DNA of 64,000 bases from Strongylocentrotus droebachiensis (lineage: Eukaryota > Echinodermata > Echinoidea > Camarodonta > Strongylocentrotidae): the NCBI GenBank assembly GCA_035222895.1, contig JAVYIG010000412.1, positions 544,583 through 608,582 of the forward strand, read 5' to 3'. Positions 32,801 through 42,201 of the stretch are shown here, piece after piece (position 1 is the stretch's first letter; the number at the start of each line of letters is the position of its first letter). The notes below the pieces were generated by a model, which worked only from the letters and a program-made list of their open reading frames with translations, had not been told where the DNA came from and did no database searches. The translations under genes and the position numbers were made by a program.

Positions 32801-35800
32801 CTAAGAAATGGTTTCAAACGTACATTACACAAACCCTGAACCATTGCATAATGATGGTGGTTCTCTCTCTCTCTCTCTCTATTTATTGTAATCATGCATT
32901 ATCATCTACATATAAAGCAGCAACACAAAACTTAGGGTTATCTGGGATAGGTGAAAGTGAGAGTTAAAAAAAAAAAAAAAAAAAAATAGTAGTCCTCCTC
33001 TCCAGCAACTCCAGCATCCCCCCGCTTTAATATTCACCGGCCGCCTGAGTCGGCGCAAAAATGTTAAACCCCCTACCCCCCCCCCCCCGTAGATCTGCCC
33101 ATGTGACCATATTATTCAACGGCATCTTGGTCTTCCTCTTCTTCACAATAGGGACTTTTAGATTGAGTGGACGAGAACACGACGAACGCCGACTGATCAT
33201 GCGTGTCAACGTACTCAACTGCCCATGTAGACTATATTATTAGGCGCGGATCTACGGGGGGGGGGTTTAGGGGGTTCAAACCCCCCCCCCTTGGGCGGCC
33301 CCCCCCCCCCCCCCAAAAAAAAAAAAAAAAAAAAAAAGGAAAAAAAAAAGAAAAAAAGAAAGAAAAAAGAACGCACGCTGTAGAGAGAAACCCTTTCAAG
33401 TGCAAATATTGTGAGAAGATATTCAACTCATCTGGTAACTTAACCAAACACATGATAACTCTGGATATAACTGTGTATTAAACTGTTACTTGATTTAAAA
33501 AGACGTTATCATGCACTGCTTTTTATGGTCTCCATTGTGTTAATAGATGCCAGGAAAACATCATTTACGGGGTTCAAATAAACACCCCCAAAAAAATCGG
33601 CTCGCCGCTTCGCGGCTCGTTGACGATGGTCAAACCCCCCCTTAGCAAAAAGCTAGATCCGCCCCTGGAGTGTACAATTAGAAATCTTTTAGATTGCACT
33701 CGACGATATACATGCATGCAGGAAGTAACACTATGAACATGACGGACAAAGAAAGAGGACAAAATATACAGTTCCTCATTCTACCCTCAACAATAGGCCA
33801 TTTTCGTAATGTAACCAAATTTAATGCATAAGCCTTTGTGAAGTGCATATTATTTCATTCACCTGAAAAGAATAATAGTATTTCATTAGACAGAATCCGA
33901 ACTGCATACATTAGTTGTTGCCAGGGTGGACAAACATTATGGCTTGACCTACCTAGCAACACTTAATATATGCAGTTTGAATTCTGACTATTGAAATACT
34001 ATTATACTTATCAGGTGAATGAAATAATATGTATTGAGGCACTTCACAAAGACTTATGCATTAAATTTGGTTACATTAAGAAAATGGCCCATTGCTGTGG
34101 TAGAACATCCCTTCACTGCTATTATGTAAAAATGTGTAGAACAGGTGAATATGCATGTGACACCTGTTCTACACATTTTTACATAATAGCAGGGAAGGGA
34201 TGTTCCTTTGTCTACCTGAGGAACTATATATTTGATGCGCACGCGGCATATACTAGTACCGTACTAGATTTAGGAAAATCAAGGTTGACGCATTCTCGAT
34301 CGCCGACTGAGACGACGTGACGCATGCGCAGTGCCTTAAAATGACGTCACACGTTGCAGTCAAAGCTGTCGACGTGCAAATCTAAAAGTCCCTAATTGCG
34401 TGGACGTGGACGTGTTACGTCCTTTTAAGGCACTGGCAGTCACAATCATGACATGTGACGTCCTTTTAAGCACTGGCAGTGCCTTAAAAGGAGGTCACAC
34501 GTTGCACTCCACGTTCTCGTCGTTCAAATCTAAAAGTCCCTAATTTTGATTTACTGGTCGAGGTTCACTATTTGCTGGTCATTTGAAATCATCAGATTTC
34601 AGCGGGTTTACGCTTTTCACGACGAAAAAACTTCTCCATGACCATATGTTTCTGCCCTTGCGCAGTCGCCTCCAGCTCCAGCAGATATGGGGCGGCAGCG
34701 TGAACACGTACCGTTACTAATAATAATAATAATAAAAACGTTACTTATAAAGCGCTTACCACCGAAGTCTCTAAGGGCGCAGTAGGCCTATCGCACTGCA
34801 CTGCGAGCTGAATCGGTAATAATACTCATAGAACGAGAAAACTTGCACGCTAATCTAAGTTCCAAATGCATTGGTTTAAGGTTTGAAAATTGAAACTCAA
34901 TATTGTGTTAAAGTTATAACAGAAAAGATAATCTTTATTTTATAATTCCACGGGGGCGATTTTTAATTTTTTAATCGCCCCCGTGAGCAACCTGACGGGG
35001 GCGATTATGTAGCTCACGGGGGCGAATCGCCCATCGCCCCCGTGTATTTTGAGCGTTAGGTGCCTGCCAGACGCCCCCAAAGGGGTTAAAAATTGAGCTA
35101 GATCAGCTGGGAAAGGAAACCCCATGAAACTAATGGGAAATTGTTCGGCAGAGTGCACGGATACACAAATGACCACTGCCAGACGATTTAAGTTGTGGGG
35201 GTGCCTGCTAGAGCCAGACGCCCATAAAGTGCCCAAATCCCAAAATTTAGCTAGATCAGCTGGAAAGGAAACCCAATGGAATGCGATCTTTACATCCGTG
35301 CACATGAAAATTGGTTTCCTTTCCAGCTAGCTAGGTTGACCCCCCCCCCCCCCACTGGCTCCCGGATTAATATGTCCTTTCCATGTTGTTTGCATTGTTT
35401 TAGCTGACCTCTTGTCGTTGACGCGGGGAAGGGGGGGGGGGTAGAGAGGTGGGTGGGAGGGGTGATACTGATCAGGGAACATGTGTGGAGGGAAATCTTT
35501 GAATAAATGTGTTTTTATTGTCAAATGTGTATTGTCTGTAGTTTAAAGGGATCTGGTAACTTTGTCTTAGATCCTTTAGAAATATTCCTTGATTTAGCTC
35601 TTGCTGCAATGATAATTATAAACCTTTATGTCAGTCAGGAACTCCGTTGACTTTTACAAGCCGATCGCATGTCTGATTATCAAGATATTAATGATTGGAA
35701 TTACAAATTTTGAAAACCGTTCGCCGAACGGTTTTCATAACACTACAGTCTATTGGGGGAAACGAGTATGGTAAAACCGGTCACTCAAAGATTTTTACTT

Positions 35801-38800
35801 CTTGATCATTTTGAAGCGCGATTTTTTTTAGTGCTTCAATATTACACCATATCACAGACACTGGTAATATGTAGGATCGTGTATCTAAGATTTAACATTG
35901 TTAAACGATCCCTTTAATAATTGATCCCCCTTTGAGATTGGTCGAAAATAATGCTTTAAAAAAATTCTTTTCATCATTGCTTTGGGTATTATTTGTCCTC
36001 TTACACGAAAGAGCCCATAGTATGGCAAGCACATTTAACATGTGAGGTCGTGATATCTAACGTTAAAATTCTTCATATCAAAAATTTCATTTATTAACAA
36101 CAGAAAATTATTTCATGATATCAAGAATTTCCATTTATTGACAACAGGAAATCATTTCTTGATATTAAGAATTCAGCTCTCGATATCAAAAGTTCAATTC
36201 TCCATATCAAGAAATGAATCCTAGATATTCTTGATTGTAAAGTGATTTCCAAGCATAATATTGCATCCTCATACCGAGAATCACTTAACAATCTCACTCC
36301 ACTGTTTAAGTCTTTACTCAGAGCCACAAATACGTGTGGGTTCCTTATGTAAGTGGGACACCAAAAATGTCACAAAGTGTGTCCCTAATGCTATGGTCAC
36401 ATTACCCAAAAGTAGCCTGCTCGGCGGCCGAGCGGCGAGTTTTTAACAAATTCTGCCCGGCGGCTGCCCGGCCACCGAGCGGCGGCCGCCCAGGCACCGC
36501 TCGTTTTTAGGGCATCGCTCGGTCGCCGCTGAAGTTTTAGCGCGGAGTTAAAATTTGGGCGGCGCCTGTTCACTTTTCACTCGCCGCCCAAAATACGCTC
36601 GGTGCCTGGGCGGTCGCCGCCCGGGCACCGACCTAATCGCTGGGCGATGCCTAATTCCAGCAGCGACCGAGCAGGCTACTGATCGGTCGGTCGCTGCTCT
36701 GATTTGTGACCATAGCTTAAGTTATAGAATTACCTATATGAATATACTCTACAAAGTATGATATTATTACACCGGCTGTTACTGAGCTGCCATAAAAAGG
36801 CACTAAATCATTCAAGGAATACTTTCCTACTGGGTACCGATTTACTTCACCTGGGTGGAGAGTATCTTGCCAAAGGACATTGGTGCCGCGGCGGGACTCG
36901 AACCGTTAACCATGTGAACCACTAGACCACGTCACCTCTACACACAAATTTGGTGTCCACTATCATCATGACTATTTTCATCAAGCCTTTTTGGATAGCC
37001 ATTTCTTTATTTTTGTTTTCTCACCCCCTCAAAGCCCCGATCGCGAAGTTACTCATTCACCACTGTCCTCGCCCTCGTATGCTAACAACTCTGTCCGGAC
37101 TGGCGGGAGGATGTGCTCTGATTGCAACAGCATTCACCCGAAATCTTGTTCTCCTGGGACTTCTCTTCATGTTCGTAGGTAGGTAATCAGCCAATTCATT
37201 TGCACACCCACCTAGCTATACCTTACATTTTATTTTAAGAATATGTGCTACAATATTGCGCTGATTAAACCAAAGATGCATTTTTGTTGCAAAAGAACAG
37301 CCCTAGGATGCATTTTCATTGCAAAATCAAAGTCTAAGGGGGCAAAACTAGAAATGTATATATTCGCATCATGTTTGACCTAAATGAAAGTTGTATTTAT
37401 TTGATGATGATCTTCTTGATAATCCAAAGGGTTTGATAGAAGCAATGACGGGATAAAATCCTACCGAATACAAAAAGCTTTTAAACATAATTTTGGGCCA
37501 AAATAACTTTTAAAAAAGTATATTCTAAACGATAAACAAATTGAATATGGAATGTAAGTACTTATTGGGACCTATAATGCATGGGGACTTGTGCTCATCC
37601 TTGATCATGATGACCGCAAGCATGATCTACAAAGTAGGATGTGCAGGATGTAAAAGCCATTTCGAACTGCTACGAACGCCGTACGAACGATTTTCAGACA
37701 ATGGAAATTCGGGAAGACAATGGAAAAACAGGGAGATTCGTACGAAATTATCGTTCGTACGAACCTTTGTGACCGTAGCATAAGAAATCCTCTGTTAGTC
37801 CCTGTGTCACAATTTAACTTTTATTTGCTTGCAGGATTATGCTGTTCGGTGGTAAATCTTCAAGCATTTGTGCTCCTACACGACTACTACCAGGAAGAAT
37901 TCCCTTTTGCGAGCTGCATCTCCGTTCTTGGTATTCCTTTTGGTGCCGTCATCTTGCCCCCGATCACAGAGAAGCTCTTAGAGCAATATGGATTGAGCGG
38001 GACGCTGCTAGTAGTGGGGGCGCTGGTTCTGAACATGATTCCCATTGGGCTGGTGCTAAAAGTTCCAAGAACCCGTCCAGGTGGTAAGAGTCCGGAGGAA
38101 AAGAGAGAGCTTGATCCATTCATACAGGTGAAAGCGTGTGAAACTCAAGAATATGTTCGAATACCATCTGCCAAAGATATGACGAGTGATGAACGTCCAG
38201 ATGATGTAGATACTGAAGGAGGTGGGCATTCGACGATGGTCAATGTGCGGAGGCTAACAGGAGAAAATGAGTCTATGATCCAGCGTGACGGACCTGTGTT
38301 GTCTTCAGAGGCGAATACTGCACCCATTTGTGATACAGAGATTGCACGATGTCCGCAGTCTGCAGAAGACACTACACTTTACACGGATATAACAGATAAA
38401 GCACGACAGCTTTCGCATAATTCCAAAAGCTCTAGCGAGGACATTCGTACGGTTGAAGGGTCGATTGTATCATCTTGCCTTTCCTTTTTCCATTTCGATG
38501 TCCTGATTAAGGAGCCGTTATTTTCGATCCTCCTTATTCCAAGCACTCTCTTGTCCTTCTTGGTAACAGGTGGATGGGTTCTTTTCATCGTTCTCTACGC
38601 GGTCGAGCACGGAATCGACATCGCCCGCGGAACCTATCTCACAACATCCGGAGCCGTTGGCGGTATTGTTTCGTCCATCCTTATGTCCATTGGTCTTCGC
38701 TATCGCCCGGCATGGAGTCCGCAGTACTTGCTGTGGAACCAGGCGTTGCAGACTGTCATGTTCTTCCTCCAGATACTCCACTCCTCGTACAGTTACCTGA

Positions 38801-39818
38801 TGGTAATGTCCTTCCTAATCGGCTTCGGAATATTCGGCTATAACGTGACCATTGAAGCCGTGTTGTCTGAGGTTGTACAGAGCAAGAACTTCCCTGATGC
38901 GTGCAGTGTCTTCTACCTGATCGTCGGCATTGGATACATCGGGTCGGGTTACATTGCAGGTATCAATACTCAGTCAATACCTTTCAAATATGACACAGGA
39001 ATTAATATATCCTTTGTTCAATGTCGACTAGGATAGTATAAATCGCATCCAAATAAAACAATGACTTGGATTTGGATACTTTTGGTAGGTAGGGTAAGAA
39101 AATTATGCAGACATCGGCCCAAGTCGAGTCCGGCATGATAGCTACATCTTCGAATGCTACTCCGTACAACAACACCTACATCGGAAGATCTGCCCCTCCC
39201 TGACAGCTTTCACCTCCAACGAATACCTCCCTGCACCTAAGGGTAGTATTTATCCTTTAGGTGTAAGTCCGGGGAATATTTTCCTGGCGGTAAATGTCCT
39301 AAGAGATCGTTGTCCGGGGGTGGGGAGGAAGTTTTGCGAACGCAAATCCGGACACATTTTCTTAGGGTTAATTATCCCTCGGATAACCGTTGTCCATAGG
39401 TTATGATAATTTTGTTGGTTCGATTGGTTTCGTCATGACTGGCAGTTTGTGACGGTAGTTTCTATAGTGAGTTGACTAGGCTATATAGACCTACACTTTC
39501 AAGAATATAAGTTTTTTAGCGCTGTCCCGGGATTTCCTCTTCCCTTCCGGTATCCGTGATGATATCATAGCTGTTATTCCAGAGACATAATTATACATTA
39601 GTTTGTTATCTCTTCCCCTTGTCTAATATTACACAGGTTTCGTCCGAGATCAAACCGGTAACATCGAACTCCTGTTCGTATTCCTTGGGGCGACGTCAAT
39701 GGCATCATGCGGTCTCATCTTGTTGATCGTAATACTCATGCGAAGAAAACCAAACCTGCAAGGCCTTGATTCAGTACAAAATGAAGACCAGAAGTCAGAC
39801 GAAGCAAGACGTGTCTAA
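23717..39818 (+). CDS. SLC16-like (monocarboxylate transporter family) membrane transporter, paralogue 1
   Basis: Four exons, 23717-23894, 37035-37178, 37835-38959 and 39637-39818, join with consistent phase (each intron after codon base 1) to a 542-residue protein. It shows the major-facilitator layout of SLC16: six N-terminal membrane segments (about 5-185) with KSFGVLVPELEEQL after segment 1 and YGLSGTLLVVGALVLNMIPI at segment 6; a hydrophilic cytosolic loop (about 186-328); and six C-terminal segments (about 333-516), with GGWVLFIVLYAVEHGIDIAR in the first of them, then a short charged tail. Family members move monocarboxylates or related small molecules across the plasma membrane; the substrate here is unknown. 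The ATG at 23717 (ACAACAATGG) is the first in frame. The DGGWGW-type motif usually found before segment 1 is not visible. Intron 1 is 13.1 kb and full of repeats. The tandem paralogue at 50882-54870 has the same structure. Confidence 0.85.
24030..24200. repeat. SINE-like fragment
   Basis: GACCTGGGTCAAGTCACGCT through CTGTAAAGCGCTTAACG has the look of a SINE body with the common AAGCGCTTA end. No second copy is seen in the window, so the assignment is tentative. Confidence 0.3.
24840..24930. repeat. poly-G tracts with a CAGGCGCGGATCC transposon end
   Basis: Two G runs (about 24854-24866 and 24907-24926) flank CAGGCGCGGATCCAGG, the same end seen at 49841 in a hAT-like unit. A matching right end was not found. 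Confidence 0.4.
25320..25515. repeat. tandem duplication of about 92 bp
   Basis: AATTCAGCTTCAGAGATA occurs twice (about 25390 and 25482), within two longer related units that also share CAGACTCCC, ATTAACC and GCATGAATCCAG or GCACGAATCCAG. Confidence 0.55.
26030..26740. repeat. degenerate purine-rich minisatellite (about 28-bp units)
   Basis: Repeated, strongly diverged units of the form GAAAAGGGGCACTTATCAGA occur about 20-25 times. The + strand is markedly purine-rich. No reading frame is conserved across the units. Confidence 0.6.
28706..28885. repeat. foldback (inverted repeat), present in both duplication units
   Basis: GTGCTCTTTAAAAAGAGGAC through TATTAGAGTTTAT is mirrored by ATAAAAACTCTAATCCATCC through AAGAGCACA, with arms of about 65-70 bp. 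The second unit has the same structure at about 30868-31047. It is possibly a MITE remnant. Confidence 0.65.
28910..29060. repeat. second foldback beside the first
   Basis: AAATTGTCTATAAGAGAGAAAG and GAAATAAAAGGGCT are mirrored by AGCCCTTTCATTTC and CTAAAGACAATTTCTC. A related single arm lies at 28117-28180. The second unit has the counterpart at about 31072-31222. Confidence 0.55.
29166..31336. repeat. 1785-bp tandem duplication, unit 2 (with MITE)
   Basis: Repeats 27381-29165. After removing 29915-30298 and one TTAA the length is about 1783 bp. The right junction, after CGATTCATCCAAATA at 31336, leaves the repeat cleanly. Confidence 0.93.
29915..30298. mobile_element. TTAA-flanked MITE, family A (copy 2)
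   Basis: 384 bp, flanked by TTAA at 29911-29914 and 30299-30302. Ends AGAGAAGGTTGAGTTCTGG and CCAGAACTCAACTTCATCT are a 19-bp inverted repeat with about 3 mismatches. The corresponding position in duplication unit 1 has one TTAA and no element, which defines the element ends directly. Confidence 0.92.
31337..32330. other. intron sequence with homopolymers and a pyrimidine tract
   Basis: Long G and C runs at about 31650-31690, a C run near 32003-32017 and a C/T-rich stretch at 32085-32235. A transposon end resembling GGACCCGCCACTG lies near 32281-32293. No coding exon is supported. Confidence 0.5.
32313..32425. mobile_element. fragment of the family C element
   Basis: A G run followed by TTACGATCAGGTAGAGGGTA and GTCCCGGAAGCTCAGG resembles the interior of 40514-41138 (AACGATCAGATGGAGCGTG, then GGAAGCTCAG). 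Both ends are missing. Confidence 0.4.
32426..33241. other. intron sequence, simple repeats
   Basis: A CT run at about 32867-32881, an A run of about 21 near 32967-32987 and a transposon-like CCCCCGTAGATCTGCC near 33080. A strong acceptor-like TTTGTTTGCAG ends at 32532 but leads into only 22 codons with no homology to the transporter. Confidence 0.4.
33242..33667. mobile_element. TIR element D (copy 2) carrying a zinc-finger gene fragment
   Basis: Starts AGGCGCGGATCTACGG and ends CTAGATCCGCCCCTG. It is the inverted counterpart of 18308-18751. It includes a purine (A/G) tract, the zinc-finger fragment and the hairpin GGCTCGCCGCTTCGCGGCTC. The ends resemble other hAT-like ends in this window; no target duplication was found. 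Confidence 0.72.
33369..33480 (+). pseudogene. captured C2H2 zinc-finger fragment (copy 2)
   Basis: The + strand encodes THAVERNPFKCKYCEKIFNS, then SGNLTKHMITLDITVY and stop. The linker-like start and the C-x2-C...H core are intact, but the second zinc-binding His is Leu, the same lesion as in copy 1. Open on both sides only because of the purine tract; no independent gene context. Confidence 0.75.
33729..34238. mobile_element. nested foldback: palindrome within palindrome
   Basis: The outer element matches the inner palindrome of 4579-4794: ACTATGAACATGACGGACAA at 33730, then AACATCCCTTCACTGCTATT at 34103 and its complement up to about 34234. Its left arm is interrupted by a separate foldback, 33779-34105. 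That one starts TTCTACCCTCAACAATAGGC and ends GCCCATTGCTGTGGTAGAA, with arms of more than 120 bp. About 14 bp of the outer arm are missing at the junction. Confidence 0.65.
34260..34556. repeat. repeat rich in GTCCTTTTAAGGCACTG and GACGTCAC motifs
   Basis: Contains two AATCTAAAAGTCCCTAATT blocks (about 34379 and 34538), GTGCCTTAAAA and TTTTAAGGCAC in both orientations and several ACGTGAC motifs. Related fragments are at 33145-33200 (TAGGGACTTTTAGATT) and 17655-17763. It is probably a TIR element family with rearranged copies. Confidence 0.5.
34716..34815 (-). mobile_element. SINE fragment
   Basis: An AAT run followed by TTATAAAGCGCTTACCACC and AAGGGCGCAGTAGG, a partial SINE tail and body. 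The tRNA-like head is absent. Confidence 0.4.
34949..35044. repeat. cluster of CACGGGGGCGAT inverted repeats
   Basis: Five copies of a 12-bp word, three as (C/G)ACGGGGGCGA(T/A) (34949, 34994, 35015) and two as the complement ATCGCCCCCGTG (34974, 35033). The first pair forms a stem with an AT-rich loop of about 13 bp. Confidence 0.7.
35050..35330. repeat. direct repeat pair of about 150 bp
   Basis: GAGCTAGATCAGCTGGGAAA at about 35094 recurs as TTAGCTAGATCAGCTGGAAA at about 35247, with shared flanks (CTGCCAGACGCCC and AGAGCCAGACGCCC; AAAGGAAACCC). A C run follows at 35340-35354. Confidence 0.6.
36050..36240. repeat. tandem GATATC-centred palindromes
   Basis: At least six TTGATATCAA-like motifs or half motifs alternate with AAGAATT or AAGAAAT over 190 bp. 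These are short diverged units of alternating polarity. No coding content is visible. Confidence 0.5.
36390..36716. mobile_element. GC-rich foldback element with GCTATGGTCAC ends
   Basis: Starts GCTATGGTCAC and ends GTGACCATAGC, an exact 11-bp inverted repeat. Between them about 300 bp are strongly GC-rich, with many CCGAGCGGC and GCCGCCCGGGC blocks that can fold on themselves. A related right end (TTTGTGACCGTAGCATAAG) lies at about 37766-37784, in intron 2 of the transporter. The surrounding DNA is AT-rich, so the composition change is sharp. Confidence 0.7.
36760..36938 (-). mobile_element. tRNA-derived SINE, - strand
   Basis: Read on the - strand it starts GAGGTGACGTGGTCTAGTGG (A box), has GGTTCGAGTCCCGCC (B box), then the body with CCTTTGGCAAG and GGTACCCAG and an ATA-rich tail. 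Same family as 1212-1413. It lies about 100 bp upstream of exon 2 of the transporter. Confidence 0.75.
37035..37178 (+). CDS. SLC16-like paralogue 1, exon 2
   Basis: 144 bp between a TTTTCTCACCCCCTCAAAG acceptor and a GTAGGT donor. It encodes SPIAKLLIHHCPRPR (first residue split) and membrane segments 3 and 4. It matches the 144-bp exon 51895-52038 in length, phase and sequence. Confidence 0.87.
37179..37834 (+). other. intron 2 of SLC16-like paralogue 1
   Basis: 656 bp, AT-rich, with a MITE-like right end near 37784 and CGTACGAAC/GTTCGTACG short inverted motifs at about 37660-37762. No exon is seen. Confidence 0.7.
37835..38959 (+). CDS. SLC16-like paralogue 1, exon 3
   Basis: 1125 bp after a TTATTTGCTTGCAG acceptor, ending at a GTATCA donor at 38960. 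It encodes membrane segments 5 and 6, the long acidic and Ser-rich cytosolic loop and segments 7-11. An open frame continues into the intron but lacks the segment 12 homology supplied by exon 4. Confidence 0.9.
38960..39636 (+). other. intron 3 of SLC16-like paralogue 1
   Basis: 677 bp from GTATCA to ACACAG. Around 39240-39420 AGGGTAGTATTTATCC and GTCCGGGG-type blocks appear in both orientations, suggesting an old TIR repeat. Confidence 0.65.
39637..39818 (+). CDS. SLC16-like paralogue 1, exon 4
   Basis: 182 bp after a TATTACACAG acceptor: FVRDQTGNIELLFVFLGATS, the rest of segment 12, an Arg/Lys stop-transfer (MRRKP), an acidic tail and TAA. It is equal in length to exon 4 of the paralogue. 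Confidence 0.87.
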
Positions 39819-40194
39819 TGAACACAGTGGAGGAAAATGACTTTCATCTCATGTTTTGGTCATACTTTAACATTTTTTTTTTTAAACAACTTGAGGCAGT
39901 TTCAATAGCCGTGTTCACCCATGGACCGTTACGTATTCCGAGTAAGATTTCAATGGGTTAAACACAATAACGATTAAAATTACCGCTGAATTAAGTTTTC
40001 GAAAGACTTTGGTTGTTTGTTATCTTTCATTTTGGAATCCATCAAACAAGCGTGTAAACTACGGAGCGTTTTACAATTTGTATTCGTGATCGTGAAAAGG
40101 ATCTGTTAAAAGGATCTGTTAAAACTCTCTCCGGATATTTAGAAGAAAAGCACAGTGATAACTTTGGATTGATACAATTCGAAGCAGTTGTTCC

Positions 40195-40260
40195 AGGGGG
40201 TGTTTCACAAAGATCCTAAGTCGAACTTTACTCTAAGTTAGACTTAGACATTATGGAGAG
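40195..40260. mobile_element. half of a GTGTTTCACAAAG-ended MITE
   Basis: GGGTGTTTCACAAAGATCCTAAGTCGAAC and TTAGACTTAGACA match one terminal arm of the foldback at 51579-51857. The opposite arm is not found. Confidence 0.45.
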
Positions 40261-40513
40261 CCATTTGTAGCCTCAAAATTAAATATATTCAAAAGCGAAA
40301 ATTTAAGTATTTGAGACTTTTCATAAATTCCACGTAAAGAACATGAAATCTCCTTGATAGTAGATTGCTCTGGTATACTGTATCCTATTAGTGCCGCTGG
40401 CCTCAATTTTAGCCCTCAACATACTTGAACATTTGATGAAGTTTTTCGGGCTAATGCTCTTCACAAGAGAGTTTCGGATCCGCAACTATAGGCATGTTGA
40501 AAGTATCTGGTCC

Positions 40514-41138
40514 CATGCGCTCTGGGGAAGCAGTTTGGGAGGGGCGGGGGGGGGGGGGCAAACATTCCAGGGGGCTCACCTTTCAGGGGCAGTGGCGTAA
40601 TGAGCAAAAAACGTTTTTGGGGCAGAAGAAAAATCTGCATCACTACCACTTTTACATGTTACATACATGCCCCGCGGATCGTTTTTCGAGTATTAACGAT
40701 CAGATGGAGCGTGACAAGCGAAGCAAGTAGAGCGTAAATATTGGCGTGAGGTCCAGGGGCTTTGCCCCGGCGGGGAAAAGGGGTGGAAGCTCAGTGGTTT
40801 TAGGCATTAAATTACGATCAATTAAGTATATTTAGAGTCCAGGGCACTGAGCCCCATGAAGCTCAGGTTTTTTTTTTTTTTTGGGGGGGGGGGGCATTTA
40901 ATTATGGTCAGATGAGCATTCAGGGGCCCGTCTTAGGGCGCCTGGTGGGGGTACAGGGGATGGAGGTGGAGCCCCCGGAAGCTCGGGGTTATATGCATTA
41001 AATTACGGTAAGATTAGCATATTTTGTGTCTTTGTGACACTGGCAGGTCACTAATTGGCGGGGTCCAGGGGGCTGAGCCCCCTGAAGCTCAGGGGTGAAC
41101 TCCCCCTGCCCCCCCCTTCCCCACTTCTGGCATCTACG
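40514..41138. mobile_element. GC-rich TIR element, family C (copy 2, inverted)
   Basis: The inverted counterpart of 10775-12422: GAAGCAGTTTGGGAGG near 40528, GTGGCGTAATGAGCAAAAAA near 40591, about three minisatellite units, and CCCCACTTCTGGCATCTACG at the right. It is only about 625 bp long because it has fewer minisatellite units. It lies 0.7 kb downstream of the transporter stop codon, possibly in the 3' UTR. Confidence 0.7.
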
Positions 41139-42198
41139 TCTGGTCCAATACCTTTCAGTGACGTAGAGGATGAAGTTATGAGAATACAGATTCTTAGGGA
41201 TCTTTTAAAATTACATTGCAATATCAATAAATGAAGTGTATTTCAAGAAGTATTTCAAGAGTATTGTTTGTACAATGTACTATAGTTATGAATTCCTCTG
41301 ATACTGGTGGTAAATATGCTACCAAGGATGTGTACTATTGATGCATTCTAAAATCAAAGTTTGTACAATTTTGTTCTTGTATAACGTTGGTCCCTTGTGG
41401 GCACCATCGGCTGTGGACTACCATCATGCACTTTTTTTTACTCTGATTGTACATGACAGTATATGTTTAGGTTTTTTTTTTTTTTTTTTTAGTTCTGTTC
41501 TTTTGATCTTGTTTCCTTTTTTCCTGTATGTGTGTGTTTTAGGAGTAGGCTTTCATATAAGGAATCCCACCTTCTGACTATCCCAAATGCTCTCATAAAT
41601 TGCCATTGTTGTTTGTAATCACTATCTCTTTTTGTATCATTTCATTCTGTATTTGTATGTTTTAAATGTTTTCATGAAGAGTGTTGAATAAACTTTGAAT
41701 TGAATGCTATCGTGTAAAGATATTATAAGTCAATAATATAAAGAACAGTTTGTAAATGTTATATCACTTTTACAGTCCTAATAAAACAAATTCTAATCAT
41801 TTTCTCAACACTGAAATCTTCGGGTTATTTGTACTGCACTTTGGCACATAAACTTGTCATGTGAAAGAATAAGATATCTTTTATCACCTGTCATTTCTAC
41901 TTCCGATGGTTTAACTACTTCCGGTTGAGCATTAGATGGTGCCGGTAGTCTGTAGTACTCAAACAATGGCACGCGGGTTTACCGGAAGTTGAGATGTTGA
42001 TACAGTGGTTATTTCATGGTTTATGTAGAAACAGTTAATTGGAATAGTTGGATTCAAGAATATCGGTGTTGAAGTTGGCTTTGTGCATAATATGGTCAGC
42101 AACACTTACATTTATTTTCACCTCTACCAACATCAAAAACTGCAGGAGACCCATTTTTACTATCAACGCGGTGACATAACGTGACTGTCTCATTTGTT
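41139..42198. other. downstream region of paralogue 1; candidate poly(A) signals
   Basis: AATAAA at about 41226-41231 and 41686-41691 are the nearest hexamers after the stop at 39818; which one is used is unknown. There is a T run at about 41473-41490. No further exon is seen. Confidence 0.4.
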
Positions 42199-42201
42199 TA
42201 A

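Larger units (their letters stand above)
23895..37034 (+). other. 13.1-kb first intron of SLC16-like paralogue 1
   Basis: Bounded by GT at 23895 and AG at 37033-37034. It contains a large tandem duplication, MITEs, foldbacks, a zinc-finger-bearing element, a SINE, minisatellites and several homopolymer runs. The equivalent intron of paralogue 2 is only 835 bp, so most of this length is inserted repeat. No exon of another gene is supported inside. Confidence 0.75.

Noticed and set aside
37720-37834. Upstream extension of the exon 3 open frame of paralogue 1
   Set aside because: The frame stays open through the intron by chance; the acceptor at 37834 restores homology and phase with exon 2.
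38960-39036. Read-through of exon 3 to a stop at 39034
   Set aside because: Follows a good GT donor conserved in both paralogues; segment 12 lies in exon 4.
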